Positions 27,282-35,403 of a stretch of 64,000 nucleotides of DNA are shown here, piece after piece. The stretch spans positions 26,881 through 90,880 of the forward strand of contig JACRLC010000067.1 in assembly GCA_016235425.1 (NCBI GenBank), read 5' to 3'. The stretch comes from Chloroflexota bacterium. GTDB lineage: Bacteria > Chloroflexota > Anaerolineae > Anaerolineales > Villigracilaceae. The notes beneath the pieces are model-generated. The model had not been told where the DNA came from. It made no database searches and saw nothing but the letters and a program-made list of their open reading frames with translations. Position 1 is the first letter of the stretch. Each line of letters begins with the position of its first letter. The position numbers and the translations under genes were made by a program.

Positions 27282-27340
27282 GACCACAGACCACAAATAA
27301 CCGACGACGGACGGTGGTCTGTGGTCTATCGTCCGTCGTC
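27282..27340. repeat. Interleaved inverted repeats upstream of the M50 gene
   Basis: gaccacagaccac (27282-27294) pairs with gtggtctgtggtc (27314-27326), and gacgacggac (27303-27312) with gtccgtcgtc (27331-27340). The order A-B-A'-B' means the two stems exclude each other or form a pseudoknot. Located in the leader between selC and the M50 start. Confidence 0.6.
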
Positions 27341-27350
27341 CAGATATAGG

Positions 27351-27444
27351 CGGGAGTGGATGGGAGTCGAACCCACCGCGGCCCGCAACGCGGCCCGCCA
27401 CAGGTTTTGAAGACCAGGAGACCCACCGGGACCTAACCACTCCC
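27351..27444 (-). tRNA. selC: tRNA-Sec (UCA anticodon)
   Basis: 94 bases on the minus strand. Eight-base-pair acceptor GGGAGTGG/CCACTCCC with discriminator G, six-pair D stem (AGGTCC/GGGTCT, two G-U), anticodon loop CTTCAAA with anticodon TCA, very long GC-rich variable arm (GCGGGCCGC-GTT-GCGGGCCGC), and T loop GGTTCGACTCC. These are the hallmarks of bacterial selenocysteine tRNA. One T-T mismatch in the anticodon stem. The 3' end is followed by CCT, so CCA is not fully encoded. It implies that the organism decodes UGA as selenocysteine; selA/selB/selD are not in the window. Confidence 0.92.
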
Positions 27445-27484
27445 GTCCGCAAGGATACACGAGAGGGTGAGGATTGGCAAGTAA

Positions 27485-27841
27485 TCAAACTTGATAATTA
27501 TCGAAAATGGGGGGCAAATGAATGGAACCGGGATTCCAAACGAAAAGCGATGCAAACAGGATAACGATGCACAACAGGGAAAACAGGGTGAACCCGCCGA
27601 TGAAAATCCCCGTCCATGCCATCGGGCGTCCGCTCTCACCCCGTCTGCGGATTTGATTCAAGGACACCGTCCCAAATATCAATGCCATGAGGCCGGCCAT
27701 GATGCTCGCAGGGAAACAAATAAAACCTGTAAATGGAATTGGAACCATCCCCGCGCAAAATGTGAGAATGGTCAGAATCCCAAAGATGAGGCTGAGAATG
27801 GATTGTGTGTTCGTCGGGGAATAGGGAGGCGATTCGGTCAT
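27485..27841 (-). CDS. DUF4190-type small membrane protein
   Basis: 118 residues from ATG 27841 (a TTG four codons earlier overlaps the tRNA terminator). Two helices around a short loop: SILSLIFGILTILTFC then GFICFPASIMAGLMALIFGTVSLNQIRRRGESGRPMAWTGIFIGG and a third hydrophobic stretch LLCIVILFASLFVW. The pattern of a small-residue-rich hydrophobic pair around a basic loop is that of DUF4190 proteins, whose role is unknown. Between selC and tRNA-Pro on the same strand. Confidence 0.75.
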   Translation of the reverse strand: MTESPPYSPTNTQSILSLIFGILTILTFCAGMVPIPFTGFICFPASIMAGLMALIFGTVSLNQIRRRGESGRPMAWTGIFIGGFTLFSLLCIVILFASLFVWNPGSIHLPPIFDNYQV

Positions 27842-27853
27842 CGGTGTATTCAA

Positions 27854-27888
27854 AAGACCCTAAAGGTTTTGGAAACCTTTAGGGTCTT
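27854..27888 (-). terminator. Intrinsic terminator after tRNA-Pro
   Basis: Perfect 16-bp arms aagaccctaaaggttt / aaacctttagggtctt with a three-base loop; on the minus strand followed by TTGAAT. Located 8 bp past the CCA end of tRNA-Pro. Confidence 0.8.
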
Positions 27889-27895
27889 GGCTCTC

Positions 27896-27973
<78 letters not shown>

Positions 27974-28135
27974 ATTGGCAAGGCAGGATTATAGCCGCGT
28001 TTGTATTTTGTGGCAATGGCACAGCAAAATATTTTCCAATGTTTTTTCGCCGCGAACCCCGTTACAAAAATTTCCGACTCATGCTTTTCACCACTGGCGA
28101 AAATGGCTCCCCTCGATATGCCGATTTGCGTTTGT

Positions 28136-28143
28136 GCTAAAAT
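28136..28143 (+). promoter_or_regulatory. Extended -10 promoter for the bifunctional-nuclease gene
   Basis: TGCTAAAAT (28135-28143) fits an extended -10; the gene has ttggag 7 bases before its ATG at 28164. Confidence 0.5.
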
Positions 28144-28163
28144 AAGATACTTGGAGTTTCCCA

Positions 28164-28724
28164 ATGGCAGATATGATAGAAGTAACCATAGACAGTGTCC
28201 GCGTGCATTTGATGACGCCTCAGCGCGTGGTTGTGTTAAAACAAATTAATACTGAGCGCTACCTTCCAATCTGGGTCGGACCTTACGAAGCGGAAGCCAT
28301 TACCGTTGCCTTACAGGAAGTCGAGATGATCCGCCCGCTTACCCACGACCTGCTCAAGAACGTCTTTGGCGCATTCAACGCGCGCATCAGGCGGGTCGAG
28401 ATTGTCAAACTGCAGGATGACATCTACTACGGCAACATCGTCGCCGACGTGGACGGCACTGAAATCCACATCGATTCACGCCCATCGGATGCCATCGCCA
28501 TCGCAGTACGCGCGCACGTACCCATCCTCGTCCACCCGAACGTGATGGATGCGGCAGGCATCGTCCCTGAAACGGATATGCCCGAAAGCACCACCCCTTC
28601 CAGAAAAGACGCGCCCGCCCCGTTATCTGATGAAGGAAGCGAGAGATTGGACGTCTTCAAAGACTTTATAGATAAACTCGACATAGATAAGCTCGACGAT
28701 AAAGACAAACCCGATTCACCCTAA
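28164..28724 (+). CDS. Bifunctional nuclease (BFN/DUF151) family protein
   Basis: 186 residues. DUF151 core: IEVTIDSVRVHLMTPQRVVVLKQ, RYLPIWVGPYEAEAI, RPLTHDLLKNVFGAF and DSRPSDAIAIAVRAHVPI. The family takes its name from a plant protein with RNase/DNase activity; bacterial members are poorly defined. A Ser/Pro/acidic tail (from about residue 140) is extra. Followed 21 bp later by dnaB on the same strand, so probably cotranscribed with the replication genes. Confidence 0.9.
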   Translation: MADMIEVTIDSVRVHLMTPQRVVVLKQINTERYLPIWVGPYEAEAITVALQEVEMIRPLTHDLLKNVFGAFNARIRRVEIVKLQDDIYYGNIVADVDGTEIHIDSRPSDAIAIAVRAHVPILVHPNVMDAAGIVPETDMPESTTPSRKDAPAPLSDEGSERLDVFKDFIDKLDIDKLDDKDKPDSP

Positions 28725-28745
28725 ACCCAAACCTGCTCCCATCAC

Positions 28746-31406
28746 ATGACCGATTTCCTCCAACCAGAAGAATCCACCGCCCCCGCAGGCCCGAGCATTC
28801 CGCACAGCCGAGAAGCCGAAGAAGCCGTCGTAGGGGCGGTGCTGATTAACCCCGAAGTCTATTACGACGTCGCACAATTCCTAAGCGCGGACGATTTCTA
28901 CATCCACCGCCACAAGTGGATTTGGGAAGCCTTCACGCGTTTACACGAACAACGTATCCCCGTTGACCTGCTGACCCTTTCCGAAGAACTCGATAAGGTG
29001 GGACAACTCACCGAACTCGGCGGCCCTGCATATCTGACCTCGTTGGTCAACCAGGTGCCATCCTCACTGAACGCAGAATCCTACGGGCGCATCGTCGAAG
29101 GCCATGCCATTCGCCGCAAAATGATCAACGCCGCGAACCAGATCGCCGCCCTCGCCTACAACGAAGAAACCGTCGTTGACTCGGTGATGGACGAAGCCGA
29201 GAAAGCCGTCTTCAACGTCAGCGAACGCAGGCTCAAACACGACCTCCAGCCAATCTCCTCCGTCCTCAGCGATTACTACGACCGCATTGACGATCTTGCC
29301 AAGCGCCCCGATGAATTCTTCGGCGTCCCCACCGGCTTCATTGACCTTGACCGAATGCTCTCAGGCTTGCAGCCCTCAGACTTGCTTATCATCGCAGGCC
29401 GCCCCGGTCAGGGTAAGACGGGTTTCCTGCTTTCCATCGCCAAGAACGCTGCGCTCACGCACAAAAAGAAAGTCGCCATCTTCTCGCTGGAAATGTCCAA
29501 CGAGCAGGTGGTGCAACGCCTGATCGCGCAGGAAACAGGCATCGACTCGCAACGTTTGCGCACCGGCAAATTGACCGAGCAGGAATGGCCGCTGTTCACA
29601 CATTCCATCGAAGTCTTTTCCGACACGAAAATCTTCCTCGACGACACACCCGCCATCACGCCCCTGCAACTCCGCACCAAATGCCGCCGCCTGCAAATGG
29701 AATATGGGATTGACCTCGTCATCGTGGATTATCTCCAGCTCATGGGCGGCGACACGCGCAACGACAACCGTGTCCAGGAAGTCTCCTACATCTCGCGTAA
29801 TCTCAAAATCCTCGCGCGCGAATTGAATGTACCGGTCCTCACTGCCGCCCAACTCTCCCGCGCCGTCGAACAACGCACCGACAAACGCCCTGTGCTTTCT
29901 GATTTGCGCGAGTCTGGTTGTCTTACAGGGGAAACACTTATTACGTTGGAAAATGGACGGAATATCTCTATCCGTGAATTGGAGGGGAAATCAAATTTCA
30001 AGATATTGGCATTAAATCCAAATTCACTTAAGTTGGAAACCATGCCTGTGACACGCTCATTTTCAACAGGGATCAAACCTGTGTTCAAAATGAAAACGCG
30101 GCTTGGCAGGGAGATTCGAGCAACTGGCAACCATCAATTTCTCACCATCCATGGTTGGAAGCGATTGGACGAATTGCAGATTGGCGATTATTTGGCATTA
30201 CCCCGTACATTGCCAACTTCACAAAAAGAACAGACCATGTCCAATGCTGAGCTGGCTTTGCTAGGGCATTTAATTGGCGATGGCTGTACCTTGCCGCGGC
30301 ACGTAATCCAATACACCACACGCGAGAAAGATTTGGCAGATACAGTAGCCGCACTTGCCGTTGAAGTTTTTGGAGAGGAAGTCAACCCGCGAATCTCACC
30401 TGAGAAACAATGGTATCAGGTATATCTTAGTTCCACACGGCATCACACTCACAATGTTCACAGTGCAGTTACAGAATGGCTGGGGGAATTGCACGCATTT
30501 GGGCTTCGGTCTTATGAGAAGCGAATCCCTGCGCAAGTGTTTGAACAACCTGAAGATGCAATTGGCGTATTCCTTCGCCATCTTTGGGCAACGGACGGGA
30601 GTATTCAACTCGTAAAGGGAAGGAAAATCCGCCCGATTGCATATTACGCAACCAGTAGCGAGTATCTTGCACGAGGCGTGCAGACATTGTTGTTAAGAAT
30701 GGGAATCAATGCAATCTTGAAGCGTGTCCCTCAAAATGGAAAAGGGCGCAACCAATATAATGTAATCGTCACCGGCAAGCCTGAGCTGGAAATGTTTTCC
30801 CAAAAAATTGGCGCGGTTGGCGCGTATAAAAAGGGGCGGCTGGTGGAAATCCAAAATCATTTGGAAGAACGCAAAGCCAATACAAACCGCGACGTTATTC
30901 CTAATCATGTGTGGCGTTTGCATGTTGTCCCTGCCATGCAGGAATTGGGAATGACCACCCGCCAAATGCAAGCCGCAATTGACACGCAGTATTGTGGAAC
31001 AGGTTTGTATAAACAAAATATCAGTCGTGGCCGCGCTGCCCGTGTTGCAAATGTGGTGCAATCACAACGTCTCATAGATTTGGCTGAAAGCGATATTTAT
31101 TGGGATAGCATAATTTGCATCGAACCCGATGGCAAAGAAGCCGTTTACGATTTAACCGTGCCAGGTCATCATAACTTTGTCGCAAACAATATCATTGTCC
31201 ACAACAGCCTCGAGCAGGACGCCGACATCGTTATGTTCATCTACCGTCCCGACCAATACGAGAAAGACACGACGAAACAAAACGTGGCAGAGATCATTGT
31301 GGCGAAACACCGTAACGGCCCCGTTGGCAGTGTGGAATTGATCTTCCGCGGCGCACTGGCAAAGTTCGAGAACGCCGCGACGAAGGTGTTCAGACCGAAC
31401 GAGTGA
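28746..31406 (+). CDS. dnaB: Replicative DNA helicase DnaB, intein-containing precursor
   Basis: 886-residue precursor; exteins sum to 457 residues, normal for DnaB. N-terminal domain (PHSREAEEAVVGAVLINPEVYY), linker, RecA-like ATPase with Walker A AGRPGQGKTGFLL (about 216-228), Walker B LVIVDYLQLMGG, DnaB motif TAAQLSRAVEQR. The C-terminal extein resumes at Ser821 (SLEQDADIVMFIYRPDQYE). Unwinds DNA at the fork after loading. The intein at Cys392 splits the SDLRESG|SLEQDADIVMF motif (DnaB H4 region), the same position as in cyanobacterial DnaB inteins (established knowledge). Confidence 0.97.
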   Translation: MTDFLQPEESTAPAGPSIPHSREAEEAVVGAVLINPEVYYDVAQFLSADDFYIHRHKWIWEAFTRLHEQRIPVDLLTLSEELDKVGQLTELGGPAYLTSLVNQVPSSLNAESYGRIVEGHAIRRKMINAANQIAALAYNEETVVDSVMDEAEKAVFNVSERRLKHDLQPISSVLSDYYDRIDDLAKRPDEFFGVPTGFIDLDRMLSGLQPSDLLIIAGRPGQGKTGFLLSIAKNAALTHKKKVAIFSLEMSNEQVVQRLIAQETGIDSQRLRTGKLTEQEWPLFTHSIEVFSDTKIFLDDTPAITPLQLRTKCRRLQMEYGIDLVIVDYLQLMGGDTRNDNRVQEVSYISRNLKILARELNVPVLTAAQLSRAVEQRTDKRPVLSDLRESGCLTGETLITLENGRNISIRELEGKSNFKILALNPNSLKLETMPVTRSFSTGIKPVFKMKTRLGREIRATGNHQFLTIHGWKRLDELQIGDYLALPRTLPTSQKEQTMSNAELALLGHLIGDGCTLPRHVIQYTTREKDLADTVAALAVEVFGEEVNPRISPEKQWYQVYLSSTRHHTHNVHSAVTEWLGELHAFGLRSYEKRIPAQVFEQPEDAIGVFLRHLWATDGSIQLVKGRKIRPIAYYATSSEYLARGVQTLLLRMGINAILKRVPQNGKGRNQYNVIVTGKPELEMFSQKIGAVGAYKKGRLVEIQNHLEERKANTNRDVIPNHVWRLHVVPAMQELGMTTRQMQAAIDTQYCGTGLYKQNISRGRAARVANVVQSQRLIDLAESDIYWDSIICIEPDGKEAVYDLTVPGHHNFVANNIIVHNSLEQDADIVMFIYRPDQYEKDTTKQNVAEIIVAKHRNGPVGSVELIFRGALAKFENAATKVFRPNE
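29919..31205 (+). mobile_element. DnaB intein with LAGLIDADG homing endonuclease
   Basis: 429 residues in frame (392-820 of the precursor). N-splice Cys in CLTGETLITLENG, B-block TGNHQFLTIHGW, endonuclease blocks LLGHLIGDGCTL and FLRHLWATDGSIQL (two LAGLIDADG-type motifs with the catalytic aspartates), F-block YDLTVPGHHNFVANNIIVHN, then Ser as +1 extein residue. All residues for protein splicing and homing are present, so both activities should be intact. The DNA is more A+T-rich than the extein, consistent with separate origin. Confidence 0.95.
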
Positions 31407-31407
31407 A

Positions 31408-32070
31408 ATGTCCAACTTCAAAGGCTTCACCGACTCGGAAACTTTCACTCAACTCCCCGATTCCTTCTTTCATCGTTTGCTGAATGAGATCGAAGATATT
31501 GCGGAGTTGAAGGTGACGTTATATTTTCTGTGGCGCGTGGAGCATACGGAAGGACCGTTTCGCGCGTTGTGCGAGACGGATTTCAGCCAAAAGGACGTTG
31601 GGCTTTCGGCGGACGAGGTCAGACGCGGGCTGGAGAAATCTGCCCAGCGCGGGAGCATACTCAGGTCCGAGTATGAGGCGGATGTGTTTTACTTCCTCAA
31701 CTCTCCGCGGGGACGCGCGGCGGCTGAAGCGTTCGCGAAAGGTCAATGGCGGGAATCCGCAAGGATATTGTCCGCGCCGCCTCTCGAGCGCCCGAATGTG
31801 TTCAAGTTGTACGAGGAAAATATCGGTCCGCTGACGCCGTTGATCGCCGACGCGTTGAAGGATGCGGAGGAACTTTACACGGATGAATGGATAGCGGAAG
31901 CGATTGAGATTGCGGTAAAAAATAACAAACGCAACTGGAAATACTGCGAAGCGATTTTAAAAAGGTGGAAGGAAAAAGGGAAAGATGAAAGAAAAGATCA
32001 GCAAAACGCTGGCAAAGATTTCGAGCGATACACCGAAGGCGAGTTCAGCGAATACCTCAAGCACGACTAG
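31408..32070 (+). CDS. DnaD-domain replication initiation protein
   Basis: 220 residues. N-terminal winged-helix-like part (residues 1-110, ITELKVTLYFLWRVEHTEGPF region) and a DnaD C-terminal domain (about 130-190): NVFKLYEENIGPLTPLIADAL, then DEWIAEAIEIAVKNNKRNWKYCEAILKRWKEKG, the YxxxIxxxW motif of DnaD/DnaB_2 proteins. In Firmicutes DnaD helps load the helicase. It begins directly after the dnaB stop and overlaps the following ATPase gene by 86 bp. Confidence 0.85.
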   Translation: MSNFKGFTDSETFTQLPDSFFHRLLNEIEDIAELKVTLYFLWRVEHTEGPFRALCETDFSQKDVGLSADEVRRGLEKSAQRGSILRSEYEADVFYFLNSPRGRAAAEAFAKGQWRESARILSAPPLERPNVFKLYEENIGPLTPLIADALKDAEELYTDEWIAEAIEIAVKNNKRNWKYCEAILKRWKEKGKDERKDQQNAGKDFERYTEGEFSEYLKHD

Positions 32071-33499
32071 GACGACGCTCGGCGACCCGAACTGTCCGCA
32101 TTGCGCGGGCGTGGGCTACGTGCGCTTTGACGTGCCGATGGGCGACCCGAAGTTCGGACGGCTGGAGGCGTGTGTCTGCCGCAGTGCGGACATCGCCGCG
32201 GGCGCGCGGGAGCGTCTGTTCGAGATGAGTCGGCTCGATAGATTGAGCCATTTGACGTTCGATAATTTCGAGGCGCGGGGAAATAAAAATGCCAAGTTCA
32301 TGACGCCGCAGGACGCGATTAGTTTGCAAGCCGCGAGAGAAACTTCCGAATATTTTGCGCGCAATCCGCAAGGCTGGCTGTTGATCGAGGGCGGATACGG
32401 TTGCGGCAAGACTCACATCGCCGCGGCCATCGCCAACTTCGCGGTTGCGATGGGCAGGCCGACGCTGTTCATCACCGTGCCAGATTTGCTGGACACACTG
32501 CGCTTCGCGTTCAGCGACCCCGAGACCACGTTCGAGGCGCGCTTCGAGGAAGTCCGCAACGCTGACCTGTTGGTGCTGGACGATTTCGGCACGCAGAACG
32601 CCACGGGCTGGGCGCAGGAAAAATTATTCCAGATCATGAACTACCGTTACATCAACAAACTTCCGACGGTCATCACCACGAACCTGATGTTGGACGAGAT
32701 CGAGAGCCGCATCCGCTCGCGCCTGCAGGACGAGGAATTCGTGGCACACGTGCGGATCACCGCGCCCGATTACCGCCGTCCCACCGAGACGAGCAACCCT
32801 GGCATTTCGATGTTGTCCCTGCCCGAGATGAAGGTGATGACCTTCAAGAATTTCGAAACGCGCGAAGACGAACTGGGCAAGGAAGCGGTAACCACCACCA
32901 CCACCGAGAAACAGGATCGCTTCGGCAACAAGGTCAAGGACAAGGAGATCACGCGTGTCAAGGTGACGCAGGAGGATCTCAAGACCCTGCGGAAAGCCGT
33001 CACTGCCGCCATCGCGTTTGCGGAGGAACCCGAAGGTTGGTTCGTGCTGTTGGGAAGTTCGTTCAGCGGAAAGACCCACCTCGCGGCGGCCATTGGCAAC
33101 TATCGCATTGACCTGGGCGGACAGGCTCTCCTCGTGGAAGTAGCCGACCTGCTCGACTACATGCGCCAGACCTTCCGCCCCACTTCGGACGTTTCGTTTG
33201 ATCGCCGTTTCAACGAAATTAAAACCACCCCCATGCTGATCCTCGACGACCTGAAAGAGAGCGGCACGAGTTCCGTCTGGGCGGAGGACAAACTCTACCA
33301 GATCCTCAACCATCGCTACTACGCCCACCTGCCAACCGTCATCACGTCCACGCTCAAGCCCGACTCGTTCGCGGTCAATTACCCTGGGCTTTGGAACAAG
33401 ATCCTCGACGCGACGAAGAGTCAGATCCACGTGATTGACATGCCGCCGTATCGGAGGATGGGGAAGGGGAAAGGCGCAGGGCATAAGAAGGAAAAGTAG
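31985..33499 (+). CDS. Tandem-duplicated DnaC/IstB-type helicase loader ATPase
   Basis: 504 residues. A zinc-binding-like N-terminus (CPHC, then CVC about residues 36-69), a first AAA module with Walker A GGYGCGKTH (about 136-144) and Walker B LLVLDDFGT (about 195), then a second with GSSFSGKTH (about 357-365) and MLILDDLKE (about 416). Normal DnaC/DnaI loaders have only one such module (about 250 residues). Both copies look able to bind ATP. It overlaps the dnaD-like gene and sits after dnaB, so it is the likely helicase loader. The 86-bp overlap makes the exact start uncertain; a later start would lose the zinc motif. Confidence 0.87.
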   Translation: MKEKISKTLAKISSDTPKASSANTSSTTRTTLGDPNCPHCAGVGYVRFDVPMGDPKFGRLEACVCRSADIAAGARERLFEMSRLDRLSHLTFDNFEARGNKNAKFMTPQDAISLQAARETSEYFARNPQGWLLIEGGYGCGKTHIAAAIANFAVAMGRPTLFITVPDLLDTLRFAFSDPETTFEARFEEVRNADLLVLDDFGTQNATGWAQEKLFQIMNYRYINKLPTVITTNLMLDEIESRIRSRLQDEEFVAHVRITAPDYRRPTETSNPGISMLSLPEMKVMTFKNFETREDELGKEAVTTTTTEKQDRFGNKVKDKEITRVKVTQEDLKTLRKAVTAAIAFAEEPEGWFVLLGSSFSGKTHLAAAIGNYRIDLGGQALLVEVADLLDYMRQTFRPTSDVSFDRRFNEIKTTPMLILDDLKESGTSSVWAEDKLYQILNHRYYAHLPTVITSTLKPDSFAVNYPGLWNKILDATKSQIHVIDMPPYRRMGKGKGAGHKKEK

Positions 33500-33549
33500 A
33501 TGGAAGGCGGACGAACGCAGATTTACGCGGAATTTGGTTAGCGCGATCG

Positions 33550-33578
33550 TTGACTCTGTGGGGAAGTGGGGCTATATT
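33550..33578 (+). promoter_or_regulatory. Sigma-A promoter of the nuclease-VWA gene
   Basis: TTGACT (33550-33555), 17-bp spacer, TATATT (33573-33578). An apparent in-frame start at 33550 is part of the -35, so the real start is downstream at 33637. Confidence 0.65.
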
Positions 33579-33636
33579 ACAGATATGTAACATCGAGTTC
33601 AGCTGCAATATTTTACTCCTCGTAAGTGAGGTACAA

Positions 33637-35403
33637 ATGGAACATCCTATTGAAACAGCAGCAGACTTGTATCGTGAATTAAAGAGGCGGGGTCTTCATC
33701 TGCGACAAGAGAATGGGCGGGACAATGCACTTATTGATAATCTAATTTCTAAACTTAATTGTCCCAGCAATCAATTACAGGCCTACCTCGACATCAGCAA
33801 ATTGTCAGCCGAGGATTTTCTCAAGGTGTTCCTTGAGATAGTGCATCCATTTGCATTGATGTTTTCTCTAATTTGGGAATTCCTAAGCGAGAACTGTTCC
33901 CCAAAAGCACTGGAGACTATAGCAGTCCGCTTTGGTTTTCCCAACTCACCCGATAGTTGCACCATAGACTTAGAGCAATTTCGCCGATATGTTGAGATGA
34001 GTAGAAGGGTCACTGCTTCAGTGCCACTACAGATGTGGTCATTCGACGCAATGAATAAGTTGTTTGAAATTGGCAGAATTTTGAAACAACAATCCAGCAT
34101 CCGTTATGAGTATTACCAGCCTGGAAAGCCTTACAAACTTCCAAAGCCCATTTTTAAACAACATGAATTTGACAAAGAAATCGAGAAAATTTATGGACTC
34201 TTCCAAACAATTATTGATGAATTTGCTAGCGAGTCCGCAAAACGAGAATCAAGGCGAAATCTACCAGAACTTGAAAATCTCGATGAGGATGAAGACTTTC
34301 GTTCGCTTCGGCGCTCCGCGTTTTTACTTACGGATCTTCTCCCAAGTTGGGTAAGAATATTTGGTCAATATGAGACTGTTCCAGTTACACAGAAAGAAGA
34401 AGCACTAAAATTCTTCAAGAAAGAAATAAGACCTTTTCTGGAGACACAATCAAAAAACATAGCTGTTCCCGTATCGGAGGCGCTTGACATCCTTGATTTA
34501 CCTTTCTGGCGTCATAGATGGCACACTTATGAAGTTTGGGCGACGATACTAATAATGAAGCTACTAGAGGATTATCAACCCGTTTTGAGAATAAAGAGCG
34601 GGTATATTCCAATCGATGGATATACCGAATCTGTAATTGCAAGTTTAAGTGCAGAAAATTATGATCGAGCCTGCGTTGCGTTGCAAGTCCAGACTCCTTT
34701 TGAAAAGAATAAGAGGAAAGCAATCAAACCCGATCTGCGCATTTGTTTTTCAGGAGAATTTGTTTCTGAAAACACAGCGGTGATTGTGGAGTTCAAACAG
34801 TTGTCCAGCCCAAAGAAAAGCGTTCTGGAAGAAATAGCAAAATCATATTCCGAAGGATCGCCAGATTGCGGGGGTGTTATCATTATTAACTATGATGAAA
34901 CAAATCTCAATCCGTTATTTCCAAAAGATTGTTTCTTCGTAGAAGGGGTTGAACCGCAAAATCAAAAAGCTCTTCTGCTATTCGAGAAGTGTCTTAAGAA
35001 CGCACTTTCTAATGCCAAGTTACTGCCCATCAGTAGATCTGCGATGGTTCTTTTGGATGTGTCTTCAAGCATGGGAAATGCTTATGAGGCAAGAGACGTT
35101 CAATTAGCTTTGCGGAGAATACTTGGATTGGGATGGGTAAAGGTCTTTCGTTTCAATAACGGTCTAGTTCCTGGGGGAGATCTTGATGAAGCTGATTACA
35201 GAGATATTCGAACATTTGGAGACACACAACTTGGTAAAGCAATCCTTCAAATTGAAGAAATATCTGCCTTGCCAACCAAGTTGCTAATAGTAACGGATGG
35301 AGGGCATGAACATCCCGTGGAGATTCTAAAAAGAATGCCAAATGTGAGAGAATGCAACCCTGACGAACTCGAAGAAAACTTCGACTGGCTACTTAGGCCT
35401 TGA
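33637..35403 (+). CDS. PD-(D/E)XK-like nuclease with C-terminal VWA domain
   Basis: 588 residues from ATG 33637 (gtgagg seven bases upstream). I do not recognise the family. Three parts: helical N-terminal ~280 residues with no motif I know; a middle part with YEVWATILIMKLLEDY, then KPDLRICF (Asp366) and TAVIVEFKQLSS (Glu385, Lys387), spaced like the D..ExK catalytic core of PD-(D/E)XK nucleases; and a C-terminal domain with MVLLDVSSSMGNAYE (Asp474, MIDAS DxSxS), FGDTQLGKA and LLIVTDGG, a complete VWA metal site. No membrane span. Base use is clearly A+T-richer than neighbours. A nuclease-plus-VWA fusion recalls some defence proteins, but there is no partner gene; its role is open. Confidence 0.7.
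   Translation: MEHPIETAADLYRELKRRGLHLRQENGRDNALIDNLISKLNCPSNQLQAYLDISKLSAEDFLKVFLEIVHPFALMFSLIWEFLSENCSPKALETIAVRFGFPNSPDSCTIDLEQFRRYVEMSRRVTASVPLQMWSFDAMNKLFEIGRILKQQSSIRYEYYQPGKPYKLPKPIFKQHEFDKEIEKIYGLFQTIIDEFASESAKRESRRNLPELENLDEDEDFRSLRRSAFLLTDLLPSWVRIFGQYETVPVTQKEEALKFFKKEIRPFLETQSKNIAVPVSEALDILDLPFWRHRWHTYEVWATILIMKLLEDYQPVLRIKSGYIPIDGYTESVIASLSAENYDRACVALQVQTPFEKNKRKAIKPDLRICFSGEFVSENTAVIVEFKQLSSPKKSVLEEIAKSYSEGSPDCGGVIIINYDETNLNPLFPKDCFFVEGVEPQNQKALLLFEKCLKNALSNAKLLPISRSAMVLLDVSSSMGNAYEARDVQLALRRILGLGWVKVFRFNNGLVPGGDLDEADYRDIRTFGDTQLGKAILQIEEISALPTKLLIVTDGGHEHPVEILKRMPNVRECNPDELEENFDWLLRP

Noticed and set aside
27268..27426. N-terminal extension of the M50 protease to 27426
   Set aside because: It would translate the tRNA-Sec gene and interleaved repeats.
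33550..33636. N-terminal extension of the nuclease-VWA protein to 33550
   Set aside because: It would overlap the -35/-10 promoter; ATG 33637 has a ribosome site.
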